Source of the DNA: Rutidosis leptorrhynchoides
Lineage: Eukaryota > Streptophyta > Magnoliopsida > Asterales > Asteraceae
Length of the DNA: 64,000 nt
Reading direction: 5' to 3'
Assembly: GCF_046630445.1 (NCBI RefSeq)
Contig: NC_092333.1
Location: forward strand, 6,816,501 to 6,880,500
Each line of letters starts with the position of its first letter. Position 1 is the first letter of the stretch. Below the pieces are notes generated by a model, which was given only the letters and a program-made list of their open reading frames with translations, had not been told where the DNA came from and did no database searches. Shown here in pieces: positions 12,939 to 23,611 of the stretch. Position numbers and translations under genes: made by a program.

Positions 12939-13190
12939 TTTTTTTGAAAGGCAAATCGATTAAATTAAAGCACGAAGTACATATACAATGTAATGCCCCT
13001 AACACATCTCGGGCGCAAACACGAAAATACGAATCTAAAGACAAACGTGAATGAGGGTGGTTGCAAAGTAAGCAACCAAACTATCCTAAGGCTCTACACA
13101 TTGAAACTAAAAATTACACAAGCACACGAAATCGAAATCATACAACAAAAGCTACATGAGATAAATATTTGGGGGGCTAGAGATCCATGT
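12939..13190 (-). mobile_element. Possible LINE or retroposon 3' fragment
   Basis: A T run followed by GAAAGGCAAATCG, the complement of the TTGCCTTTC-poly-A tail seen at 12421. A 63-codon open frame inside has no recognisable domain. The far end is uncertain. Confidence 0.4.
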
Positions 13191-13606
13191 TAACCACTCG
13201 AATTTTTTGCTTCTTGTTCTAATATAATATTATATTATGTCATTTAAAAATTATATTTACGCCAACCACATTGCCATTATATGTAATGTTCCCTTCATTG
13301 TTTCTACAAATACATACGAGAGATGTATGTACTTTTTCTCTTTTCAAGTGTACTTTATGTTACGGAGTATAAAACAACCATATTGATAAAGCCACTGCAA
13401 GTCTGAAACTAAAAATTTACATCTGCAAAACATTACGGAGCACTACGTATTACAGTATTAAAAACTTAATGGACTAATATTGCGCATAGCCTAAAGTCGA
13501 GGGTCTATTTTATAAGTTAATACAGTCAAAACTTATAGTATAAACCAATTCCCGCCTGATTAACCCCTCACATACGCTGTTATTTCTGTTATCAAATCAA
13601 ACAAAA

Positions 13607-14629
13607 ATGGGTAAAGGAGTATTCTTCACCTCCGCCACAATGCTTCTCGCTATAATCATCACCACCACTTTCCGCCACCATCACCGCCTTAACAACCACT
13701 CATCAACGATTGGTCTACCATCAAACGCATCACAACTCCTTCGATCAAACGGGTTCAACTTCATAGCCACATTCCTCCACATTACACCAGACCCTTTCCT
13801 CTCACAACCACAAACCACCATTTTTGCTATTCCCGATACCACCATCTCCAACCTCTCAATCCCGCCTTACATGATGAAACACCTTATCGCCTACCACATT
13901 ACACCAGTGAAATTAACTTTTCATGATTTGTTCAAGAAACCGACAAGAACGTGTTTACCCACTTTGATTCAGCAACAGACAATTGGAATAACGAAAAGTG
14001 ACATCAAGAAACGAAATCTTGAAATCAATAATGTGTTGATTACTCACCCGGATTTGATTCTTGACGGACCCGTTTCAATTCATGGTCTCGAGGGTTCTTT
14101 CGCTTCATTTGATCATCAGCAAGAAAAAATTAACTTACCTGTATGTGGATCGGATCACAATAGCGGATTAAAAACTACTAGCCTTTTTATCAAGAACAGA
14201 GATGAATGGGAGAAAGTTGTAAACTTTCTTAACACATCTGGGTTCATGCCATTTGCGACAGGGTTGAAATCAGAAACTGATAATATTCTAAAAGATTTTC
14301 CAGATTTGAAATCTGTAACGATTTTAACACCTACGAATGTAGCTTTAATGGCGCTGTCTTCACCTTTATTGGATAAATTCATTAGGTTTCATATAATTCC
14401 ACAGAGATATACTTTCAAACAATTAGCGGGTTTGCCTGCAGGTGCATCGTTGAGAACACTGGTTACGAATAAACATGTGGAGATCACTGAAACTTCTAAA
14501 ATTTCTCAGGCTGTGTTCATCAATGGAGTGGCAATTACTGCACCGGATCTGTTCGTGTCGAAGAATTTTGCTGTGCATGAAATTGCTCGGCCTTTGAGTA
14601 GGGACGAGCTTTATAGCATGTCAAGATAA
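13607..14629 (+). CDS. Fasciclin-like protein, FLA19/20/21 type
   Basis: Intronless, 340 residues. Residues 1-22 are a hydrophobic signal peptide or anchor. Two FAS1 (fasciclin) units follow, about 38-175 and 195-330. The first shows the H1-like TTIFAIPDTTI (70-80) and H2-like LIAYHITP (93-100). The second shows SVTILTPTNVALM (236-248) and FIRFHIIPQRYTF (258-270), with VFINGVAITAPDLFVSKNFAVHEI near the end. N-glycosylation sequons lie at 40, 82 and 209. Proteins of this family act at the cell surface and in the wall, where they contribute to adhesion and wall structure. The classic Ala/Pro-rich glycan region is poor here and no hydrophobic GPI-signal tail is seen, which fits the unanchored FLA19-21 group. 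The start is the only ATG before the signal sequence. No truncation is apparent. Confidence 0.88.
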   Translation: MGKGVFFTSATMLLAIIITTTFRHHHRLNNHSSTIGLPSNASQLLRSNGFNFIATFLHITPDPFLSQPQTTIFAIPDTTISNLSIPPYMMKHLIAYHITPVKLTFHDLFKKPTRTCLPTLIQQQTIGITKSDIKKRNLEINNVLITHPDLILDGPVSIHGLEGSFASFDHQQEKINLPVCGSDHNSGLKTTSLFIKNRDEWEKVVNFLNTSGFMPFATGLKSETDNILKDFPDLKSVTILTPTNVALMALSSPLLDKFIRFHIIPQRYTFKQLAGLPAGASLRTLVTNKHVEITETSKISQAVFINGVAITAPDLFVSKNFAVHEIARPLSRDELYSMSR

Positions 14630-15796
14630 AAAAGGGTATTCTTCAGGTCACCCGTTGTGTTCATTTTCATCAATTTTGTAATAAGAGCTGTTTCAGATTT
14701 CTGTAAAGTTAGATGTATTTGAAATGACACATTTAACAAAACAGATGTACAAAATTACTAGCTCTAAAAAGATAAAAGGGACTCATGGATCAGATGACAA
14801 GTTTGCTACGGGCTGAGTTGAGTTGAGCCGAAATGAAACAATTTATGTTTTCTTTAGCATAAGTAGATGTAAAATGTTACAATATAGAGATCTTTTGATT
14901 TACCTATATCCTTATAAGCTACTCTTTTGTATCACCCATTTGACACTTTGACCCGTTAGAGATCGTAGCTAACAAAAACCAGACCCCGTATAAGTAAGAA
15001 GTAAATACTATATACCTTGGATTGGCACGACCAATGATTTAGATGTATGAACCTCTGCTTCTGAACACGTCTCAAACTAACAGGGCCCTGTTGAAAGTCG
15101 GATAAACGCAAAAAACAGGGTGAGACTGGTCTCATTTAGAGCAAGATTGAAACATTTAACCACATGCATATGGCCTTTTGAGTTGATAAATATCTACACC
15201 CCGAAAAGCATATATGTGAATACTAACCCAAATACCAACCCAGATAATGAAATACTTTGACGTCGTCATTTACTCATATATTTTACGAGGAGTTTCAGCC
15301 CCTGATGACTTTTGTTGCTGGATCACTCGAGCTCTACTGATTATCAAATATCCATAACAGCTATCTTCATCGCCCTAAATGAACATAACATGTATAATGT
15401 CTACAAAATGTATGTTTTCAGTCATATCGTTAACCAACACCCTACTATATTTCGATAAATATAAATGAGTTTATGACTGCACGTTTAGCAATTAGCATAA
15501 GAGGTGAATGAAAGAACTATATCTCCTGCACCATGTGGTTAACTTGTCTTTATCATTCGAAGTCACATCTCACTTTCAAAACGCACATACTCACATTACC
15601 ATCACATTACCAACTACGGAGTATTAACAATCACCATTGCTGCAAAATCACAATTTTATTAAAAATGCAAACTCGAACAATCAGATTCACAATGAATTAT
15701 TATTACAATGATAAAAAATCATGAAGTTAACTGTAACTGTACTACTATAAACCATAATTTACAACAAACTTTACATAAAAGATTTCATGAAACACC
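14630..15796. other. Intergenic, 3' flanks of two convergent genes
   Basis: Holds the 3' UTRs of the fasciclin gene and of the minus-strand gene at 15797. I recognise no other feature. Confidence 0.6.
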
Positions 15797-16546
15797 TTAA
15801 ATTCTTTTCACAACAATCATCGTCATTTTCGATGCCATCACCGTCACATTTCTAGCTCCTAAAAACTCCGATTTTCGAAACAATTTCAACACATCATTCA
15901 CTTCATCATCTCCACACACTTGCACACACACAACAATCACACCGCCAACACTAACAGTCCTTTCCATCTCACTAACATACCTATCCGGAAACAACGCCTG
16001 ATCCAATTCCACACTAAACCCTAACCCAAACACCGAATCAAAAAACGGCAAATTATGCGGATCAGCTCGACTCACCAACGGGGGCGAATCAATCACTTCT
16101 ACTCCGGTAACATCAACCACTCCGATCTGGTGCATCGCCATAACAGCCTGTCCACCGCCGGCGGACATTATTAACGAGTGTGTGTGATTTGAAATATTAG
16201 TCAAGGTTTGGAGATTGATGAATAGTGATGTGAATGAGGAAACGGATTTCCGCCACGTGTTGGTGGACCAGAGGCGGTGATTTTTGTGATCGACGGTGGT
16301 AATCGGACGGGGAGACACGTGGCAAGTAGATAATGGATGTGATTTTTGATTAGGGTTTGAATTAGGGTTGATGCAAGTTTGTGGAGGTGGTTGGAAGCAG
16401 AAAATGAATATTAAAATTAGTGTTGATACTGCAATCGATAAATATGAAATTTTAGTTAGAAATATTTGGATGTGTTTTTCCATTTTTTTGGGATCGAATC
16501 GAAGTGATGAAGACGAAGAAGGTGACTTCCATCGTTGATACAACAA
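15797..16546 (-). CDS. Methyltransferase-like single-pass membrane protein
   Basis: A 249-residue intronless frame. A second ATG at residue 22 (position 16483) gives a more usual start, MEKHIQIFLTK, directly before the membrane helix at residues 33-50; the true start is undecided. After a Pro/Asn-rich linker, the C-terminal half resembles plant S-adenosylmethionine-dependent methyltransferase-superfamily proteins of the Methyltransf_11 kind: a loop with MSAGGGQAVMAMHQIGV, an acidic strand VEVIDSPPLV, and PFFDSVFGLGFSVELDQALFP resembling the post-motif region. The usual glycine-rich SAM-binding motif is weak, so catalytic activity is doubtful. It is probably an anchored secretory-pathway protein. 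The family assignment is from memory of plant homologues. Confidence 0.66.
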   Translation of the reverse strand: MLYQRWKSPSSSSSLRFDPKKMEKHIQIFLTKISYLSIAVSTLILIFIFCFQPPPQTCINPNSNPNQKSHPLSTCHVSPRPITTVDHKNHRLWSTNTWRKSVSSFTSLFINLQTLTNISNHTHSLIMSAGGGQAVMAMHQIGVVDVTGVEVIDSPPLVSRADPHNLPFFDSVFGLGFSVELDQALFPDRYVSEMERTVSVGGVIVVCVQVCGDDEVNDVLKLFRKSEFLGARNVTVMASKMTMIVVKRI

Positions 16547-16801
16547 GAAAATTGATTGCTCGAATCAGGAGAGTTGGATAAGTTTATTAATTTACCCTTC
16601 ATGTTTTAGTTTTGTCAAATTTAGCTCAAAAGATTTTATTATAATTTTTTGCCACCGAAGTTTTTGTTCACATATAACAACTCGAAATTATAATCCGTAT
16701 TTAATGAAGTACATTTAACCGTTAACGGTCTTATTTTACACATTTAATAATCTCATTTTTCAATTGATTTGTTTTACAACAAAACTAGGTACAATGCGCA
16801 T

Positions 16802-17392
16802 TCAAAGTTCCGATTTCGTCTCCGCCATGGACACTGCCGCCGGTGATTCTCCGCCACCGATACTCACCACCTTCGGCCCTTTTACTCTATCCGGCGCCAG
16901 CTTCCCAATCGTAATCACCAACACTCCATCTTCAAGTTTTGCATTCACGTTATCCAAATCCACATTTTCCGGCAACCTAAACTGCCTCCAGAACTTTCCA
17001 TACATTTTTTCACTCCGGTGCCACGTGTCATTACCACCTTCATTACTCTCTCTTTTGCGTTCACCACTAACTCTCAAAACACGATTCTCTTCAACTTCGA
17101 TTTTTAATTCGTGTTTTTTGAGTCCGGGTACGTCCATGCTAATCACGTGACTGTCACGTGTCTCTTTCCAGTCGACGTGTGCTGGTGAGGTGATGACTTC
17201 ATCGTCACGTTCGAGTCCGAATGGAATTTGTTCGAGTTCTTGAAAAGGATTGGTCAACAGCTTAGATGATAAAAGGCTTAAAATCGGGTCGGTTTGATGA
17301 TTATTGAGTAGTGATAACAGGGATCCGGAACATTGGGATGTCAGGATTAAGAAATACAAAAATGATGACAGTATGATTAGTTTTGTTTTCAT
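16802..17392 (-). CDS. ER-localised small heat-shock protein (HSP20, about 22 kDa)
   Basis: 196 residues. Residues 1-23 are a signal peptide ([20 protein letters not shown]). Residues 68-165 form an alpha-crystallin domain: [19 protein letters not shown], then [23 protein letters not shown] and the conserved A-x-x-x-x-GVL signature ([12 protein letters not shown]). The chain ends in KSEL, a KDEL-like retrieval signal, so the protein should be retained in the ER lumen as an ATP-independent holdase for unfolding client proteins. Length matches the plant 22-kDa ER class. The start is the ATG opening the signal peptide. Heat-shock elements and a TATA box lie just upstream. It is about 255 bp from the next minus-strand gene and is transcribed separately. 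Confidence 0.93.
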   Translation of the reverse strand: MKTKLIILSSFLYFLILTSQCSGSLLSLLNNHQTDPILSLLSSKLLTNPFQELEQIPFGLERDDEVITSPAHVDWKETRDSHVISMDVPGLKKHELKIEVEENRVLRVSGERKRESNEGGNDTWHRSEKMYGKFWRQFRLPENVDLDNVNAKLEDGVLVITIGKLAPDRVKGPKVVSIGGGESPAAVSMAETKSEL

Positions 17393-17514
17393 TTTGAAAA
17401 TGAAGGGTTATATTGTACGTTACTCCGTATTAGATTAGATGAGAGTCGAAAACTGCAAATTTGTAATATGTTCTTGTGTTTGTTGAATGTGTGATGTTAT
17501 ATATGAATATACGA

Positions 17515-17524
17515 ATTTATATAG
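17515..17524 (-). promoter_or_regulatory. TATA box of the small heat-shock gene
   Basis: Reads CTATATAAAT on the minus strand, about 125 bp before the start codon, and lies directly downstream of the heat-shock elements. Confidence 0.7.
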
Positions 17525-17551
17525 TTGAGGGGTTGGTTAGTTTTTGGTTGA

Positions 17552-17604
17552 GAAATTTCCAGAAAGTTGGATTTTGTGTAAGGGGAGATATTGGTGGAAG
17601 CTTC
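17552..17604 (-). promoter_or_regulatory. Heat-shock elements (HSF binding sites)
   Basis: GAAATTTCCAGAA at 17552-17564 fits the three-unit pattern GAAnnTTCnnGAA exactly. A second GAAGCTTC lies at 17597-17604. The first site is about 30 bp upstream of the TATA box, a classic arrangement for heat induction through HSF trimers. Confidence 0.82.
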
Positions 17605-17739
17605 TCTGCGTTCATGATAATTCTAGGGTGGCTCTGGAATATGGTAAAAAACATAGTTATTAAAAATATAACAATATGTATCTTTGATGGTTTGCCGATT
17701 CATTGTCCAACCATATGTGTAAAAAAAAATGTGTAAAGG

Positions 17740-18417
17740 TCATGTCGAACTGTGAATAACATTTGATTTTATACAAAAGAATATAAATCTGTATGCAACA
17801 CTAGAAACATAATTCAAAGTGTATGATAAGACATTATTTTATTTTGTCTTTATAAAAATAAATTGTTTGCAATAAAAATGTCTATGGACGTGCATATATA
17901 AGACATAGGGGTTGTTTTTTGTTTCCTGTCTTTGACTCTGTTTTAATTTGCTTCAAGTGTCTGTATTTTATGTAAAAACAAACTAATTTTAAATTAAGTG
18001 ACAAATAAACAATAATTTAAGTTCCTAAATTAAGTGGTTGTTATTTTATTTTTTATTTTTGTAGTCAATTATTTTTTTCATTTGACTCTATTTGGACATG
18101 GGTGTCTGATTTTATGTTTCCTAGAAACAGACAAATTTTCAGAATAAATGACAAACAAATAACAATTTTATTTATTAAATTAAGACTTGTATATAAATTT
18201 ATCATTAAGTGGGATGTAAACAAGCTCTAAAAGCTATACATAAACAAATTTTTAAGTGGGAAGTAAAGTCGCCCCTAATGTCAAAACTGTAAACAAGTTC
18301 TTCTATGATAATCTAAACATTAAAACTTTATGCTAATTTATACGGAGTAGTAACAAATTAAAAAATAATTGCTATATGACATTAAATCTTAAAATGAATG
18401 TCGAAAACTTGAATGTA
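17740..18417. other. Intergenic, nothing recognised
   Basis: AT-rich spacer between the divergent heat-shock and histone-fold genes. A TTTAAGTGGGA-like phrase recurs near 18205 and 18250, with no clear element. Confidence 0.55.
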
Positions 18418-18425
18418 GGAGTGGG

Positions 18426-18783
18426 CAAGGTTGCAAAATTCGCTATTCGGGGATTAATCGGTCGGGACTTTGGAAGGATTAATCGGCAATTCGAAGATTA
18501 ATGATAGATTAATCGGATTGTACTGTATACATTTAAATATTAAATTTCAAAAATTATGTGTAACTATAGCAAAAAACCATAAATATAAAGATAAATTTTA
18601 ACATAATTTTTTAAAATTATTCATTTTACTTTAAAACTATAAAATTCTAGTTTAAATTTATATTAAAATGTTAAACATTTTTTACTTTGACTGACTTTGA
18701 TTACCAAATTCGATTTTGATAATCGAAACGAATTACTCTTAAAAATAATTAATCGGGAATTAATCGGGTTTTTTACAACACCG
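18426..18783. mobile_element. MITE-like element rich in ATTAATCGG
   Basis: A 358-bp block flanked by the direct repeat GGAGTGGG (18418-18425 and 18784-18791). Its ends are imperfectly inverted: GGTTGCAAAA on the left against GTGTTGTAAAAAA read inward from the right. It holds five copies of ATTAATCGG near 18454, 18478, 18511, 18748 and 18760. An 8-bp duplication with short inverted ends suggests a small DNA transposon, perhaps hAT type. It ends about 140 bp before the start codon of the next gene. Confidence 0.55.
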
Positions 18784-18928
18784 GGAGTGGGTGAGGGACT
18801 AGAGGGATTATTTCCATTTTCAGTGACCACCAAACCCCGCCTAAATCATTTTCATACTCCCGCCAAAATAAAAACCCAAATAACCACAAAAACACAAAAT
18901 CAATTCAACTAAACCAAATCAGTTCACA

Positions 18929-19339
18929 ATGATGGCGGAACAACAGGATGCAGAAATCAACACCAAAACAGTCCAATCAAGCTTTCCATCAGGCAGGGTG
19001 AAACGAATCATGAAGCTCGACAAAGAGATCAACAAAATCAATTCCGATGCATTGTTCGTAATCTCGAACGCTACCGAGCTTTTTGTTAACTTTTTGGCCG
19101 AGAAATCATCACGAGTTGCAATTGAGAAGAAACGGAAGATGATCAAGCTGGAACATTTGCGAATCGCGGTGAAGCGACATCAGCCGACTGCCGATTTCCT
19201 TCTCGATTCGCTTCCGATGCCGCCGCCTGAGCAAATTTCATCGAAAACCGACAGATTTAAGAAAACAAGTGAAGGTGATAGTAACTCTGTTCCGGCTGGT
19301 AGTAGACGGATTGATAGCTTTTTTAAGAAAGGTCCCTAG
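18929..19339 (+). CDS. Histone-fold protein, DNA polymerase epsilon Dpb3/POLE4-like (NF-YC13 type)
   Basis: 136 residues, single exon. Residues 19-92 form one histone fold: FPSGRVKRIMKLDKEINKI, then ISNATELFVNFLAEKS, then KLEHLRIAVKRHQPTADFLL. I recall close similarity to the Arabidopsis protein annotated NF-YC13 or polymerase epsilon subunit C. Such proteins pair with a Dpb4/NF-YB-like partner in the polymerase epsilon holoenzyme and help handle histones during replication; older annotations call them NF-Y transcription subunits. The tail ends RRIDSFFKKGP, a conserved element resembling a PCNA-interacting box but without the leading Gln. Two adjacent ATGs open the frame and either could start it. 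A small transposon lies in its proximal promoter. Confidence 0.88.
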   Translation: MMAEQQDAEINTKTVQSSFPSGRVKRIMKLDKEINKINSDALFVISNATELFVNFLAEKSSRVAIEKKRKMIKLEHLRIAVKRHQPTADFLLDSLPMPPPEQISSKTDRFKKTSEGDSNSVPAGSRRIDSFFKKGP

Positions 19340-19488
19340 GGCTTAGGGTTGAAGTATCTGTTAGAAATTATCTGTATCGGTTATTCGTTGTTCGATCCTA
19401 CTTTAATTTAATTATAATTTCAACTCAATTTCAGTTGACTAATGAATGGATTTATAGGAGAACAATAGTTTTGGCTTTTGAGGTCAAA

Positions 19489-19511
19489 CATTTTTTTTTT
19501 TTTTTTTTTAC
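19489..19511. repeat. Poly-T run
   Basis: About 21 T in the 3' flank of the histone-fold gene. Confidence 0.8.
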
Positions 19512-20070
19512 ATTAGACGTCCATTTAATCGTTGATCTATCCTATAGTTCTTAGATATGGCAATTCTTAATGCTTATTTAAAATGTGAGAAACGAAATTT
19601 GAACAATTGAACAATTTGGGTGAATTGAATGATGTAAACTTGTATGTTTGACATAAAAAGTCAAACTTCACATTGTCATTACTGAAAGGAACATATGCCT
19701 GTTTTTTAATTCTCTAATTGGCGAAAATAAACCAGATGTTTACATCATAAATTGTCATTACACAAGAAATTGTTACACTATTTAATAATTATATCATTCA
19801 TAATTACTAGTAATAATTAACATATTGTGAAACTTAAATATTGAAACTATATATGTATGGGTTGATATGTCAACAATGCGACCCTGCCGACCCACTTCCA
19901 CCAATTGCTTACAAATTTACCTGTTTTGAGTTTACCATGTTTGACGTGTTACCCAATATGTATAAACAGCCTATTTGCCCATTGTGCCACCTACATTTTG
20001 CACACAATAAATTTGTTAGGTTTGTTACTATATGATTCTTCTTGTTTACTGTATTATATATGAAAATGCT

Positions 20071-20458
20071 TGTTGGTGCATAAATGTAAGGACCTCGTTC
20101 ATTTGGACTACGTACGAGAACATAAAGTTTTACACTTTGTTTACATCCGTACGGATATAGCATGGATACGTTACATACGTACGGATGCCGGACATATCCG
20201 TACGGATAGACCTGCAGCCTCTATATGTAGGCTTTTTCGTGTTCATTGTAAAGGTTACGAACCCTAATACCCCTCCAGCCAATTTCTTGTGCTCCTAAAC
20301 ATTTACCATCAACCCTAATCGATTCCTAACCGTTCAAAGTCGTATCTAAAGCAAATTGATCAACTAATCAAGTGTTCTCGAAATATAAACACTATATCGA
20401 GGATTCCACACTCAATATAACATTAACGATTGTTTAATTATGTTTAAACGATCTAACA
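20071..20458 (+). mobile_element. Solo LTR with three CGTACG palindromes
   Basis: A 388-bp block beginning TGTTGGTGCAT and ending ATCTAACA, flanked by a perfect 5-bp duplication ATGCT (20066-20070 and 20459-20463). No internal element sequence follows, so this is a solo LTR left by recombination. Its first third contains ATCCGTACGGAT at 20145-20156 and 20196-20207 and the variant ATACGTACGGAT at 20175-20186. The family is not certain; the length and ends fit either LTR superfamily. Confidence 0.72.
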
Positions 20459-20820
20459 ATGCTTATGCCAGTAGATTCATTATAAACATCTACAGGCTTT
20501 ATTAATTCTGTTTTCACTACATAGATACAATACAATCATGATAATAGCAAATGTTTTAAATTGAAATCAAGAGGAAGAAAACTAGCATTTTTGCAAAAAG
20601 ATAACTTTACATGTATAGTATGTATTTTATAACAATGATAAAGTAAGGCAGGAGAATTATTCAACATATTAAACGGCCCTGTATCGTGGAAATTGTAACA
20701 TCAACTTGGGTCTGTGTTAGTGGTTGATATGAAGAAGTATCATAGCTTGTAGGTAGTTTTGTTACTAAAAATGCTGGTTGCATTGGTTAAGGAAGTGTAG
20801 CAATATCTCTTGCTTATGCA

Positions 20821-21014
20821 CAGAGGTGGAACATAGAGTAACCCAAGGTGGGTATCCGTCCACCCTGGATTTTACGGAACAAAAATTTTTACACTAATTT
20901 TTTTTTTTTTACTAAAAAATAAGGTTTTTTTAGTGCTCGACCCTGCTGAATATGAAAGATTTTAAAAAAAATTACACCCGCCCCACCTGTATCCTAGTTC
21001 AAGTTCCGCCGCTG
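20821..21014. mobile_element. hAT-type MITE
   Basis: A 194-bp element whose ends are inverted: CAGAGGTGGAAC on the left and GTTCCGCCGCTG on the right. A perfect 8-bp duplication CTTATGCA flanks it (20813-20820 and 21015-21022). CAG-type termini with 8-bp duplications are diagnostic of hAT elements. There is no coding capacity. Confidence 0.85.
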
Positions 21015-21831
21015 CTTATGCATTTGCTTGCCAAGTCTCAGATTTTATAAAGAATGTATAATTTATCCTCCGTAAATAGAAGCCACCATAAAAAAAGGTT
21101 GGCGATATATCCACCATCATTTTTATTTCATCCACCACAAATCATGCATTAACATGTTGTACAATACAACATATTACTGCACAGTTATGGTGCTTTGAGT
21201 GAGAATCGAACTGGATATGCATTACTCCATGTTGGATTCCACTCCCATATCACTCAACGAAAGGTGGGTGGTAGAAAGTATTCTACTTTTTTCTAACTTT
21301 ACCTACAAACCTTTTGTACGTTGTACATACTGTTGTACATTTCGGAATCTTGACCATGTATACACACAAAAGACTTGCCGTTGGAGTGTCAAAGCCAAGT
21401 TGTTGGAAGACGCCATTGCTATCAAGCTTCTTGGAGCTCCGTTGAATGGCCGTCGTTCATTATGGTTTAATATAGCATATTCAAGGACGGAGTATTTGCA
21501 TTATTTGGTTGTACATTACCCATTAAAAGTGGTACATTGTATTAATTAATTAATTTAGGTGGGTCTATTTGATGGTAAAATGATATGTCATGAAAACTAA
21601 GTAGTGTGATAGTTAAGTCACAAGTGTGTATCTTTGACAGGTGTCATGGTTATGTTTAGCATAGAAAACAAACCACCATTAAAAACAAACCACCATTAAA
21701 AAGCATAACATAAATCCCTCCTTCATTTCCATCTGTACAATACTTTATTAATTCTTCTCCCATTAGATTAGAGAAACATTATATTAAAATTGCAAGAACA
21801 ATATTTGTGTTCTTTGACCGATTCATATTCA

Positions 21832-21935
21832 ATGGCTGCAAGTGCTTCTAGGTTCATAAAGTGTGTTACTGTTGGTGATGGGGTTGTTGGAAAACTTGTA
21901 TGCTTATTTGGTATACAAGTAAAAAAAATCCCACT
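21832..21935 (+). pseudogene. ROP/RAC small GTPase, broken first exon
   Basis: Starts ATG and encodes ASRFIKCVTVGDGVVGK, the amino end of plant ROP (Rho-of-plants) GTPases with their P-loop. One base is missing after the P-loop Lys codon (AAAACTTG where AAAACTTG plus one A is expected), so the frame is lost. In the shifted frame the expected TCMLIWYTS continues to a proper GT splice donor at 21936, at the position where ROP genes have their first intron. No later ROP exons were found in the next 1.5 kb. It is therefore a duplicated, frameshifted first exon with its leader. Confidence 0.82.
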
Positions 21936-22300
21936 GTAAGCATTATTTAAACATCATTATTTATGTGATTTGCTTATGTGTTTTTGTAAAAATTGTATGC
22001 TCATTATTTATTTATGTGATTTACATCATTATGCTCTGTTTCTTACACAAAGTAAACCCTAAATAAACTGTTGCTGAATCCGATTTCTCTTTTGTCTCAA
22101 ATGTCAGCTTTCTTTCATTCTTCCTTCTTATCTCTTTTCCTCTCTCAAAGATGGTTAAATGGTTTATTGATCTGAATTAGGCTTCCGTTTTAAGAAACTT
22201 TATATGTACAGACAGAATTATCTGATTCATACTTTCTTCATTTCTTTCTTTCTTTTGCCTTTCTTTTGCCTTTCTTAAGGGATTGTTCACCAGAAGTTGA

Positions 22301-23280
22301 TGAGTAAGTTTTTTTCATTTTCTTTTATTCAATTCAAGATGGTTTAACTGTTTATAAAATGATCTTTATACTTTATACTTCTATCAAGAAGGTATTTTGT
22401 AAAAAAATATATTCTAATCGATTCATGTGCATTTTTATGCTAGTTTTGATACCTAAACCTTTCCTTTCTGACGATTAATGTCAAACTATGTCTGTTTCGA
22501 CACATTAGATGTTCGTGTTCTTTTATATACTCATTGTAATGTTATTTTGTTGCATGTGTTGAATGACCCAAACCGAGCAATTTTTGGATGTTAAATTCCT
22601 TGCAGACTGTTTGGTGTTGTTTTTTTGAGAAGTTCAGATAAGCTTTTGTACAATTGTACTTACTTGCTTTCTCAAAGGTTAATTTTTTTTTTTTCTTCTG
22701 AAATAGGGTTCCGTTGATTTTATGAAATCCTATGTGTTATCATAATGTTAAGTGCGGTTGTTCATACAAAACAGAGTATAAAAGAGATCACAAAGGTCAA
22801 CCTTTTTTTATTTCTTTAGAGTATTTCTCGAGGTGTGACTTACGATTTTTGAAATTGCATTACTAGCTTTTTTGATGCGTTGGTTAGTGATTACACATCT
22901 TACTCTCTACTTACCTTTTTTGAATACATTGAGATTTTCGCAGTTGCTTGAATGGATCGGTCATTCAACGTGGATGAGTAGTATTTTTCAATATCGTTTA
23001 TTCACTTTGAGAAAGTTTAGCTATTTGTGAATTGATCTTCGTATCTTAAATTCTTTCAAAAAGGTATTAAACTAAGAATAAAAATAAAATTAATTATTGA
23101 TGGTATTTTCGTTGATACTCAAACCTTTGCTTTCTGCAGACATTAGATGTTCGTGTTTTGTTATATACTTGTAATGCTATGCTATTTCGTTGCAGCTGCG
23201 TAATGATCCGAACCGGTTCTTTTTAGATGTTAAAGCCCAACAGACTGTTTGTTGCTTTAGAGAGGTTCAGATAACAATGT
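22301..23280 (+). repeat. Diverged direct duplication, two units of about 330 bp
   Basis: Sequence at about 22301-22640 recurs at about 22965-23280. Shared landmarks are CATTAGATGTTCGTGTT (22504 and 23140), the following TTATATAC and TTGTTGCA/TCGTTGCA, and CAGACTGTTTG then GAGAAGTTCAGATAA/GAGAGGTTCAGATAA. The two differ at roughly one base in five. They lie downstream of the broken ROP exon in intron-like, T-rich sequence and encode nothing I recognise. Confidence 0.6.
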
Positions 23281-23459
23281 CGCTAGAATGGCTGGTAAGT
23301 TCTTTGTTCTCTCTTATACCTTTTTAATGCTGTTATGTTTGTTGAGAATTATCTAGTGCTTAAAGGGAACTATAGTTGAAATAATAACTAAAAATTGTTT
23401 ATAATACTAAATGCATTCGACTAATGAGAAGATTAGAATCGCCAATTGTAGATGATCAA

Positions 23460-23581
<122 letters not shown>

Positions 23582-23611
23582 AGTACTATATGTTCTACCG
23601 CCATATCTAAC

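Noticed and set aside
21199-21549. 116-residue open frame
   Set aside because: No domain, AT-biased composition, no promoter or splice context; probably chance.
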